From: Scolanthus callimorphus
Lineage: Eukaryota; Cnidaria; Anthozoa; Actiniaria; Edwardsiidae
DNA length: 64,000 bases
Direction: 5' to 3'
Assembly (NCBI GenBank): GCA_033964015.1
Contig: CM066916.1
Location: 11,758,501-11,822,500, forward strand
Notes under the pieces: model-generated
Databases searched by the model: none
What the model saw: only the letters and a program-made list of their open reading frames with translations
What the model was told of the DNA's origin: nothing
Part shown: in pieces, positions 46,431 to 57,900 of the stretch
How positions within the stretch are numbered: the first letter of the stretch is position 1
How the letters are laid out: every line of letters starts with the position of its first letter
Translations under genes and position numbers: made by a program

Positions 46431-49400
46431 CCACTGTCAACATTGAGTCTGTGTGTTTAGTTCTTATAGTGTTCATTTTGATGTGTTACTTTGTATAGAA
46501 ATCCTAAGAAAGTTGAACTGAAATCTTTCCTTCGGCCTAAAACAGGAGGGCAGGGTTTCTTGTAAAGTGCCGTAAATTGTTTTTGCGAGGTTCGCACTTG
46601 GCAATGAGATTGACAAGCCCAGAAGAACCTACCCAAGTGGGTCAACCATTAGGGACCCTTTAATTTGTTCAATAAGCAGTAAAAAGTCTCGAGCACATAA
46701 GATTTTCCTGTCATAAATTCAATGCCTTTAGACAACTTGGGACCATGAAACAATGGCTCGGCCAAACGACAAATGGTTTGTGTACTTTGTAGGAGTTTTC
46801 TTTTCTCGAAAATCAATGCGTTTTTCGTTTGGTTTATAAAGAATGCGTGTATATACTATTGGAGTAATTGCCAACAGACCGAGCGCGTGTGCCGCGGAGA
46901 TGGTTTATTTAGACAACTAGCTTGTATACAGCCCATAAAATATGATGGGTCTTCTACAAGCCTCGGGATGCGTGTGTTTAAGGATTACATTTGCCATTAT
47001 GGGCAGCCATGGAGAGCTTTGATGAGCTTGGTCCTTTTGTTATCGAGGTGTGAACTATTTTTCCTTAGAACTTTGGCATTCATTTAAACATAAAGGGTGC
47101 TTTAGATGGTAGTTGTGAAATACTATAGAGCTTTTTCTGTGTTAACAACAAATGAATAAATGACTTATAGTTCTTTTGTAAACGATTTTATCGTCTTGTG
47201 GGGGTCGGCTCACCATTTGTTCTGGTTGCGTCAACTTTTAGTGTCCGAAGAAAGAAAACAATTACTAAATGCCTTCTAAATTACGATCAATTAATTAAGA
47301 ATTACTGTAAACTAAGTTTACTCAGCCTGTCACGCGCACAATAAAACGAGAAAGGTTTTCCAATCTGGCTTCTCGAAATTTGTACCGCGCAAATGAGAAA
47401 ATGGCTTACAAAGGCTGGCCTTATCATTTGTAACAAATTGATACTCTAAACAAGGTTTAACAGACTTAATGGTTATCGTACTCCTGTAATCTTGCTGAAA
47501 AGCCTTTCAAATAATCTTTTCTTCTGTTAATTTCCCCCTTTGACCACTTAAGGGACTTTAAAGAGTTCAATTTAACTATTATTCAAATGCTTAAGATACA
47601 AGAGAGCTAGCTAAAAGCTTGATAAACGAGATCAACCTTATCACCAATTTTTGTTGTTGTATCAATTACGCCTGGTTTCAAGCTTATTATGTCGTGTGTG
47701 ATTGTGCTAGGTTTTGATCGTCTAGAAAACAATCAGTTGACGCTCTTTCCGGCTTTTTAAGGCGTCTTTTTGGCACCCAGAACCGGCCCAGCTGCAACCA
47801 CATGCGAATACAAAGAACTTCTACAATTCTTTCTTCAAAAACGCTAACTTTTACTGAAAAAGGAGAGATAAATATTTGAAATTTTCTTTCAAGCTTACAC
47901 TTATGACTCTGTTTCAGAAAGTTTGGGTTTTGACTGTTTTTGAAGATTGATGGCTGTTTTTAAAAAGAAATTCGCTGTATCTTTTTTGTTCACTTTTCTT
48001 TAGGGTTTTGGATTACGAAAACTTTATCCAATTATGATTACAAAAGTGATTTTCATAAAATTGATAGTTTTTGTTCCCCTCAGCAACACATGAGCGAGAT
48101 AAGTTACCAGTGCAAAATATAACTCACAACAAGCTGTGAAAAACTGTCATTTATGCGGAAACTAAAATGGTCACCATAAAACAATGCTCTATAGAAAGTC
48201 ATTCACGAATTCTGATTTCCTGAAGAGTTTTTTTTTAAAAGAACGGTTTTGCAAAAGGAGAGCATGCTGAATGCGCGTAATGTGAATAACTTCCACATTT
48301 CACCTCCTAAATTGTTACTAAATAGCGAAATCAAATTAAATCTAGACGGGTTTGGTGGATGCGAAAACGGAACAGAACTTCGTGAACAGATGGTTATATA
48401 ATTGGTTTCTGGTACTAACTATATATAAACAGACAAGCAGTAATACGCGTTTAATTTTTCTTGTCAATGTTCAGATAGCCATTTTAGTTTCTCGCACGAA
48501 ATATTTGCTCATTTGTTCGGCCTTGTCTCCTAAAATACGTAGACCAGCCAGGCATGTTTGTTCCTCGTGTACACAGAAAACGAAGTTACAACTAATTTAT
48601 CTCCGTTTTCTTTTTAAATTAGTATCTCGATGCCGGTATTAACTAAGGATTTCGCAACAATGAAAGGCTTCTATTAGCGCCTTTTCTGCGTAATTCTAAA
48701 CAATTTAGAGCGATATTTTGGAAATAGAATTTCTCGAACCATTGCAATTAATTTGCTATATTCCATACCGGATATATACCCCATATCTTAATTCGACATT
48801 TGTTACAATTGACTTGGAAGACGTTTTCTAATAATCAATCCTAAATTGCGTCAAACCAACCACTTAAAAATTATTTGGTGTACTCTGGAAGTCCTTTCAA
48901 CTAGTGCATGCGCGATACGCACGAAGATTGAACTATCTCCATGTGTATCTTTCCTAACACTAATAAACTTTCTTCTTCACAAATAAAATTAAAGGACTTC
49001 ATTTTTATATCACTTGGTGACGATCCCTCAACCTACACATATGATGTTTGGTCTAGGTCTAATATAGATTTCTGCAACTGAAGAAAATTTGCACCGTGGT
49101 CCACAAACAAGTCTATACTACTCACTACTGTATGCGCGCGCGCCCCATAGCATTGTCTCCCTATTTTGGGAGTGATTTTAGATCATTGATTCGTCAGAAA
49201 TACACGCTACATGCAGAGACCACTCTGTGAGTCATTGTCAAAAATACTTTAATAAAACCCGGCGCTGATTCCGATCTTATGGATCTAATAAGCACTTGCC
49301 TTATAGTTAGTGTTTTTCCGCTTTTACTATCAAAACAGCAGCTAAACCTCAACCCTAGAAATATCGTCACGTCTATAAGCTCCATTCATACGATTCCGAA

Positions 49401-52001
49401 CAATACAACCAAGATTAAAATACTACAAGCGGAGCCTGAATTCAGCCTGTTTTAGAAAGGCACATCCTCGCGGAAAATTTTTTATTTTGAAATTTTACAA
49501 CAAACTAATCGCGACCTCGCTGAGCCACACGCTGTCAGTAAGGGCATGCCAAGGGTCTCAAGGGCGGAGCCTCTTATTTTCCAACGTTGTGGCGCATGTT
49601 TAAAACGAAACGTTGAATCTCGAGCAAAAATGCACCGATTCCACAATTGTTTGTTGGCACTAATGACAAAACATTCATGCCAGAATTAAACTAGTGGATT
49701 AGGGAGGGAATTTCTTTATCGCACATAGCTAGAATTGCTTGTGAAATAACTGAAGATTTAGATCAGTATCTTGAATCGTGATGCTCTGTCCTGTTGCTTT
49801 ATGTAGTCACATGTAGTCCTATTTGTTGATTGCCCAATTAAAGTCACGCCTTAGGACTGTAGCGCTTTATTCGGCTCTACACGGCACATCTAAATTGCCC
49901 TTCTACCAATGAGAAATATAGTGGCAAACTTTGGATTTTTATCTGTTTTAACAGGTGGAAGATACAGCAGCCCTATTTAGAATTCAGAGCCCGGTTAGCC
50001 ATTATTGACAACTTCTGTCTCGATTGCTACTCTACTCGATGGCATGCGAGAAAGCGTGTGGACCTTAGCGCGATCCCTTTGTCGTGTTTACCAATAGGTG
50101 CCTCGTCGTCCCGAACTTGGCTTACTCTATCGAGACAGGAAGCCCAGTTATTTGACTGTTCCAAGTATTAATTGTCGAGCATTGTATTATTGCACGCTTT
50201 ACGTACACTTAGGCACCGGCAGATGACTTGGCAGATTTGAGTGGATGTGACAGGCAGGGCTTCTCTAATGGCACACGCTGAAAGAACTGAAAAGCAGTTC
50301 TTAGACGAGGACGCCGCTATGGAGGAGAGGTAAAGCTTGAGCCTCCTGCCTCAAAAGCTTAAAAACATAAACCCTTTACAATGCAATAAAGAGTAAAATA
50401 CCAGGATGTGAATTTATTGACTGTGTGTAAAGCCATCAGCAAATAGTCTTCACCTGTCGACACAACAACTGCTAAGATTGTTTTTATTGGAAGCAAAAAC
50501 TCGCGAATCTTTACTAATAGCATTTGAGATTTTAAAGTACAGCTAGAGACACTCAGAGAGTGTTAAAAGTGAAGTGTAAGAAACGAAAATATAGGCCAGA
50601 ATTCTTCAATATGATCTGAATAGTGTGTTTAACAGTCACGACTATAAAACTTTAAAAAAATATCGGTTGTTGTAATATAAATGTAGTGCAGCTCGGCTGT
50701 AATGCTACTGAAATGAAGTTGCATTGATGCGAATACATTCTATGGTTGGTGATTAGAGGTAATAGTGTGGCGCCATACTGTGTCTGAAGGCATGTGTTGT
50801 GTACTTTACAAGGTGTCGGACAAAATTATCAGCCCAGCCACAGTTTCCTCAATTCACACCATTCCAATCTCAACAACACACGAAATCAACATTCCATAGA
50901 CCGATCTTGCAGCCATAGTAACTCAAGCAGTTGCTCGAAACACCATCTATTAACTACAATCCGCTGTTAAAAAGCGATTTGGGAGAGATTTCCAGTTCTG
51001 TAGTCTGCTAAATAGTGCGCTCTTACGATAGTCCTCAGCGGTCTATTATTTTGGAGAGTTGTCAGGGGCTTGAGGTGCTGTGAGTCTGATTGATGGCATC
51101 GGATAATTGAATTGCCAGTGTAATGACCAAACACACCCAATATAAACAGCATTAAAGGATGTGTCCCGCCCAGCTCGTCAAGTTTGACAAGGAATGCTTT
51201 TTGTATACGCCACACCTCATTTGCCGACACAACGGGGAAGGTCTCAACCCAGGGGGTCATGCATAGTCTCGCACAAAAGTGTAGCCAGACACATGTTTCC
51301 CAATGTTGATTCACGAGAAAAATTGCTAGGACCCGCATGGGTCCTTGGTGAGCAAATTTGTGAGCTTACAAGCACTCGGTCTTTCTGCGCAAGACCGTGC
51401 ATTTTGATTTTGAAGCAAATACGAGCGGCGAGCACTTAGGGGAAATTTTCCATCACTTTTTGCGAGTACTACCAACCATCATTGGCGAGCAATCGAACAC
51501 CGAACAAACATTGCTAGCAAGCGATGCACCGCAAAAATCGTCGTTGCGCGAGCTGCGAACACAATCAATTGAACGACGACCTTGGACGAGCGAGCTGATT
51601 TGACCGCGCAATCTCGCCCGTTTCTCATTTTCTCTGCACACCACGCGGGCAACGCTTGCTACGCAGGCTTGGGGCGATATTGCATAGTCGCGCGTTTATT
51701 ACTGTCTGTAAAAGTTACTCGGCCTGGAATATAAAACCTTTCGGGCGCATTCCCCTAGATTTGATATGGATAGCCATAGCTGCTATTCGCCTAGATTCAG
51801 TAACTGATCTGAATACCATACTTTTCCCGAAGAAGGTTCATTCATCATTGCAAGTAAATGAAGGACGAACCACTTGCCAGACTCAGCCCGTTCAGAGTAC
51901 GTTGTACCAATTAACGGTCTAGCAGACAGTAAGATTAATAAAATTTAAAATAGGAAAAGTCGGCGTTACAACGTAGGTTTAAGGTGTATTTTCGTACGAT
52001 A

Positions 52002-52030
52002 TTTCGGCTGGCCAAACCAGCCTTCTTCAG
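52002..52030 (-). ncRNA. Hammerhead-ribozyme-like hairpin, possible Penelope-type retroelement remnant
   Basis: The minus strand reads CTGAAGA, then a stem GGCTGG / CCAGCC closing a TTTGG loop, then GAAA. This order (CUGANGA, stem II, GAAA) is that of a hammerhead core, and similar cores occur in Penelope-like retroelements. One extra A separates the CTGAAGA box from stem II, and the helix III pairing after GAAA (TAT...ATA) is weak, so activity is doubtful. Confidence 0.3.
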
Positions 52031-54328
52031 CTCTCGACGGGCGTAAAGTTACACGGTACAGTAACGGTCTGCCTTTGTTTTGAGGTTTCTATAACGCATT
52101 TGCGTGCAGTTTCAGGGTTTGCGGTTATAGAACATGCACTCCTAACGCCCCGCATCATATCAGACTACACATAGAGGACAAAAATAGCATATGGGAAATG
52201 CGCGATGTGTAGGCTTTTCTATCATTATTTTCTGCATTGCAGGCCATCCTCTCCTAGGGGCGTATAATGGACTGTCGCTATATGTTACAAAAAACTACAA
52301 TGGGCTCCAGAAACTGCCTAATGCAGCCTACCATGTTTTCTGTAGTTTCTCACAAGCTCTCAGATTTGACATGCAGTTTACCACCAGACCATGCAATTCG
52401 ACTAGACCGACTATGATATGCTACACTATTCAAAAACAATGTAAATCAAATTAAAATTTAATACGCGCATCGAGTTCCTAAGCCGGAAAGGCCCCAGTTT
52501 AGCAGCATTCCGGAAAGTGTTTCGATTTTCATGTTTTCCATAACGGCTTTGCTTCCGGCCTAGGTCATTACGACGTCATAATGACGTCAGAATCGTGCGC
52601 GTAAGGTGTTGCCTTGAAGCACTGTACAGCTAGTCAAGGGAAGGCCATGAAAAATGAGGTGACAAAAGTAGATCAGAGAGATTTGGTCTGTACATTTGAG
52701 AGGTCTTGATAGTATGATGACGGGAGTGAAAAATAGACTGCTATTGCAAATAGTGAAGTGATTTATGATTTTCGCATTAATTTATCGAACCGCAAACAAG
52801 CTGCAAACACTCGGTACCCTACGGCATAGCCTTCGAGGGGTGGCGAATGTCGTTCGGAAAAAGAAGAACCTCACGAAATTCTAAAAATTCTCGAATCTTG
52901 GATTTTTAGAGAGCTGTCCGCAATCTCGATTTCTCACAGATTAACATAAATTACTAGAGCATGCAATCTGTGTATGAATGGTTTTGATCGTCTCGATTCA
53001 AAATTCACTGTCTCGGAATACCATTGAACATTTTCGACATTTTCCGATTCGATACAGGAAAACATTACTCGTCTTTCAGAGTTAAATTTATCTTCGTCCT
53101 TGTAAGCCATTCATTGACAAGTCAACCTGAGGTACTGTTACTTGTTGGACTTCCAACATGAGAACATGCTACTTAAAAGATTGATTTGAGGCCAAAAAAG
53201 ATAATTAAAAGAACATTTACATTTGGTCCCAGCCTCAAAGAGTAAAATTCAAGACCTTTGCGGATCAATGTACCTAAAAATAGAAACGGAAACCCCGCAC
53301 AGTACCAACTTCCCGTGCGTCAAAACTTCTATAAAAAAACTTCTTATGAAATAGCTGCACCAGATCAAAGAATTAAAGACTAAAACTCTTGCAGACGTGA
53401 AAATAATTTAAGATGATGAAGATCTTATTGAATTATCACAGCTCTAATTCGCTGGGTGGGGCATACGGCGGCACTTGTGAGTGTTGACATCTCGGCTTTA
53501 GAAGCCCAACCTTCATAATTAGGATCGTATTGAATCCCTGTGGTTATGTTATTACTCAAGACAATCCTTGTCAAGAGAGCAGACAGTCTTTTTTTCACCG
53601 CCTTCCTCGAGTATAACCAGTAAAGTTTTTCGGCCAGTCTGCAGGTCGGCCTCTTCATGAATTTATTGGTATACGAGTTTACGCAACCAGAAAAGTTTAT
53701 CAACAAGCCTGAGGCCCAACAAATAGAATTTGATTAACATTTTATTAACACTGTTTGCATATTTGTTTTGATTTGTTAGTAATGTTTCTTCATAAACTAA
53801 GCTTCGGAACCCGATTAAACTTGACATGTTTATTAGATAAACATTGTCAAGAAAATTTCGCCAAAAGCTGTCGTTTTGCCGACGTTGCAAAACTTCCTTA
53901 TTAGAAAATCCCCCTTACCTTATTTGGAAGGTCTGTAAGTACTTTTCCTCATATCTTAGCGGAAAAAAAACAGGAAAATTGCCCAATGACTTGCAAATAC
54001 TCGAGAAACATCCTTCTCTTGGTCGCCATTTTGTTTTTACCCCCCGCCGAGGGGCCTGAGTCACGTTTTGAACACCACAGGCAACCCGCGCTGTTTTGGC
54101 ATAAAAACGACAGCACTTTCTTGATATCTAGATTGAAAACGTAACTTAAGGAAATATTGAACACTCTGTTGAATCACGTTTATTGAACAGTAGTTGATAA
54201 GTTCAACGTCCTCATTGCCCCCTATCGAAGGGGTGGGGGTGGGAGGGGGGGGGGGGGGGGGAAATTTGGCTACTTTGTGGATTTCCCGAGTCACGCGCAC
54301 GCGCGTCAGAAGTGGCGGGAACAAACTT

Positions 54329-54547
54329 AAGCCCGGTGCACACTAGCGACAAACGACATAAGGGCGTGTGACAACGAAAAAAGCATGGGAAAATAATTGA
54401 AATAATCAATATTTTCAATGGATCATCGTTCGATTACCTTACCAAAGCAATCTTATATATGTTATTTGCTGTCGACTTCAGCGTTTGGAAACCACTTTTG
54501 ATCGCGTGATATTTTTCCGTATGTTATGTCGCAAGTGTGCACCAAGC
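54329..54547. mobile_element. MITE with GCCCGGTGCACACTAGCGAC ends
   Basis: The left end CCGGTGCACACTAGCGACAA, then ACGACATA, and right end (inverted) TTGGTGCACACTTGCGACAT, then AACATACGG, pair well over about 30 bp. TTAA precedes the left end (54327-54330). The element is about 219 bp with no coding capacity, 385 bp upstream of the WDR6 start codon. Confidence 0.75.
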
Positions 54548-54928
54548 ATTATTGGCCTTGTTAGATTTTATATCGGTCTTCTTGGTCGTATAGCAGCTGT
54601 TGTAAGATCTAACCGTATTGGATTGATTCACCGAACAAAAAATAATAATAATACCTAATAAATGGAAAGAGAAGAATAGAACGAACGAAATATGGTTTCA
54701 CGCCGAGCAACCGCTCTCTATTGGCATAATTGCCAAATAATTTTAAATCGTCCCTTGTGCAGCGAAGCTAGACGTGGAGTATAATAAGCTTATTCCGTCT
54801 CTATTCCCCTACCCTATAATTCTAATTGAAAAATATATTTTACACTCCGAACTTGGCCGCACCCTGCAATGGGGATCCCTGTGGCAGTTTTACTTTACTT
54901 CTGTTGGTCAGCGGTCAAGCCCATCATT

Positions 54929-54940
54929 CAAGATGGCGGC
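54929..54940 (+). promoter_or_regulatory. TISU/YY1-type initiator at the WDR6 start codon
   Basis: CAAGATGGCGGC matches the TISU consensus SAASATGGCGGC perfectly. In animals this element sits a few bases after the transcription start and serves both as YY1 site and as start site for mRNAs with very short leaders. It supports ATG 54933 as the real start and predicts a leader of only about 5-30 bases. Confidence 0.7.
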
Positions 54941-57900
54941 CTGCGGGGACTTGCCAAAGCCTTGTTTAATTTGCCCGATAACAGCGCTTAGCTTTGTGGA
55001 AAAACTCCTCTTAACAGGTTAGTAGCATCGGAGAATAGATAGCAGTGGTGAGAAATTCGGTCTGTGATATCTAATAACCAAAATGTCCATCACTTTTATT
55101 GGAATCGGTCTCGATCTAAAAACTTCTGATCTTCATGTCAAGTTCCGAACATCTTTCTCGAATCCATGGTATAAATCAGATAATTGCTGATCCTTTCGCT
55201 TACATCAATTTATCCCGCCTAATCACTTATTATCACCAATGCTTTTATTCATGATATTTCAGCTAGCACACACACACACACACACTTTCCACCTTGTTTT
55301 GCAAACAGACTTCACGCCGCGCAGGTGTTCATGCGTTTAGAAGCAAGAATTCACCTAATGACTTTAAGCTCAAACTTCCATATTTTTCTTGGATATAGGT
55401 GAAGGTCCACGCATTGGAGTTTACTCTACAGTGGATGGGAAAAAATTACAAAACATCAATGCTTTAGGGCACTCCAGAGTGCATGGAATTAGAGGCAAGT
55501 AGCTTTTATTGACACATTTCATAGTTGAGGTTGGTGTAGTGTGCATCGTTTCTACCAAAATTAAATGTTTAAGTATTCTGTTCAATAAGTGTATTTATTG
55601 CCCAAATATGTGAGTTCAAGTTTGTGTTGTGATCCCACACATGAATTTAACATTTAACTTTTACACCTGGTTTAAGTAAAGGTGTTGTTTAATGCAATAT
55701 TCCTTTTCTCAAATTCTGCTTATTTTCATATTCTGGTTGTTCTGAGACTGGTGTTTGGTATGAATTTGAATTTGGCTTTTATGAAAATTTTTCTCCAGAC
55801 AAAAACAAATTAAGTGCAGTCTGGGGTCCCATTGTTCCTAGGTTAGTGGCACAGTGAATAGTGTAATGGAATTGCCCTGGAGTTTGGGGGGCACTCTGGA
55901 GTTTTGTGTGGTGTAGGTGCAAAGGAATGTTTTGGTTTGAAAGTTTATCCATTCCCACTCCGGGATTTATGTTTTTTTATTTATTTTGGTCATCTTATTT
56001 TTGGGGGTTTGGCAAAGTGACCATTTAATTTTTTTCTTTTTTTTCTCTTTTTTTAGGGGGGGGGGGGTTCTTACTTTCATTCCTCATTCTTACCCCCCTA
56101 TTTTTTCTGTGCTCACACAAGGAGAACAGTCTGTACAGGGCTCAAAATCATGACCGTGCAGGGCTCAAAATCATGACCAGAATGTTTAATTTTACAACTA
56201 AAAGATATCAGTGTTACCAGTAGTTGGAAAAGATATACTGGTTTAACTTTGACTGTATGACCAGGAACAAGGCTTGTGCGCAGTTTGCAATTGTTAATTT
56301 TGAGTTCTGTTCAATGGATCATTAGTGTCTGCTATGTATTGTAAAATGTATAACACTGTTTATTGCTCTTTTTCTAAACAGAAAATGATGGCACCTCTAT
56401 GGCTGTGATATTTGGACAGAAGGTTTTAAGAATTTTGAAAATTACAAGGTATGCAACAATGTTAACAGTGCTGAGTGCTGAACCATTGCCTCGAGAATAA
56501 AGTTTTTGATTAGTTTTGACAATTTTGTTGCCCACCCGACCAATTAGTGAATGGATTACATTGAAAGGCAAGAAACATGGTAACAACAATGTGATCTGCT
56601 CACTAAATTGGTCAGATGGTGTGCCAAACACATGTCAAAAACATGTTGAAAAAGTATCCTTGTGGCAATGCTTCAGTGCTAGACACATAGAACAATTTGC
56701 TTATTTTTTAGTAAGTAAGCAAGTATTTTATATTAGATAGGGTAGTTGTATTATTCAGCACCATAAGAGCCTGTAAGAATTGATTACTATTATTTTGAAT
56801 TTGATACCTTTATTTTGCAACAGGCAATGAAAAGGGGTCCTGCTGAATACCGGTAAATCTCTTCAACTGTGATGCTTTAAATTTAAATTTTTTTGTCTGA
56901 TTCCATAGTGTGGTGGAATTTGCAACAGGCATTATCACCTTGCCAGATCTTGTCTTAGATGCTCAATGGTTGAATGGGAAGACAGAATGTGATGAGCTAG
57001 TTGCTATAGCAACCGCACACAATGCCATATGGTGCATTGACTGGGCATGTAATACCAAATGGCTTGTAGCACAATGTGAGGAGAACTGTATTTTGTATCC
57101 TTTTGATGAAATGATCGAGAGCACATAATGGACAATTCCAGCTATAACGCACGCACACGCTGCATGTTGGTAGATGTGGGACATGGCTTGGCCATTCCTG
57201 CTTATAGCGCATCCCCATAGCTACAGAAGAAGGAACAAAACAAAAGTGTATATGGATCGACCGATTCTGTCATGGACTTCCAGTTTGTGCGGCCGTCCGT
57301 TTTTTCGTCCGGCATGACGTCATCAAAACTAGAAAAGGCAATATCTCAAGAAGGCAACATAGCTAGGTGACCAAACTTGGATTAGGTTATCATGGAGGAG
57401 TGGGGGGTGCACCACCAAGATCATGTGTCATGACGTCATCGATGACGTCATTAAAACTAGAAAAGTCAATATCTCGAGAAGGCAACATCGCTAGGCGACC
57501 AAACTTGGATGAAGTTATCATAGAGGCAAGGGGGGGTGCACCACCAAGGTCACGTGGCATGACGTCATCAAAACTAGAAAAGTCAATATCTCGAGAAAGC
57601 AACATCGCTAGGTGACCAAACGTGGATAAGGTTATCATAGAAGCAAGGGGAGTGCACCACCAAGGTCACGTGGCATGTCGTCGATGACATCATCAAAACT
57701 AGAAAAATCAATATCTTGAGAAGGAAACATCGCTAGGTGACCAAACTTGGATGAGGTTATCATAGAAGCAAGGGGGGTGCACCACCAAGGTCATGTGGCA
57801 TGACATCATCAATGACGTCATCAAAACTAGAAAAGTCAATATCTCAAGAAGGCAACATTGCTAGGTGCCCAAACTTGGGTTAAGATATCTTGGAGGCAAC

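Larger units (their letters stand above)
46450..54900. other. Long gene-free interval between HHEX and WDR6
   Basis: Only short open frames, none with a recognised domain. Contents seen: a hammerhead-like hairpin at 52002-52030 on the minus strand, a G-homopolymer at about 54241-54261, a MITE at 54329-54547 and general AT-rich sequence. The frame at 53425-53706 (minus, 93 codons) and the frame at 48352-48642 (plus, 96 codons) were inspected and match nothing I know. The interval may hold HHEX regulatory DNA. Confidence 0.4.

Noticed and set aside
53425..53890. Possible small minus-strand gene (93 and 75 codons)
   Set aside because: No family similarity, splice signals or conserved motif could be recognised; left as unassigned sequence.
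55495..55504. Alternative GT donor at 55499 for WDR6 exon 2
   Set aside because: It would put exon 3 out of frame with an immediate TGA; the GC donor at 55495 keeps the conserved protein.
57367..57638. Two opposite 82-codon frames and a CRISPR-like look of spaced repeats
   Set aside because: The array is a eukaryotic minisatellite in a WDR6 intron; the units are contiguous, not separated by unique spacers, and no cas genes exist.
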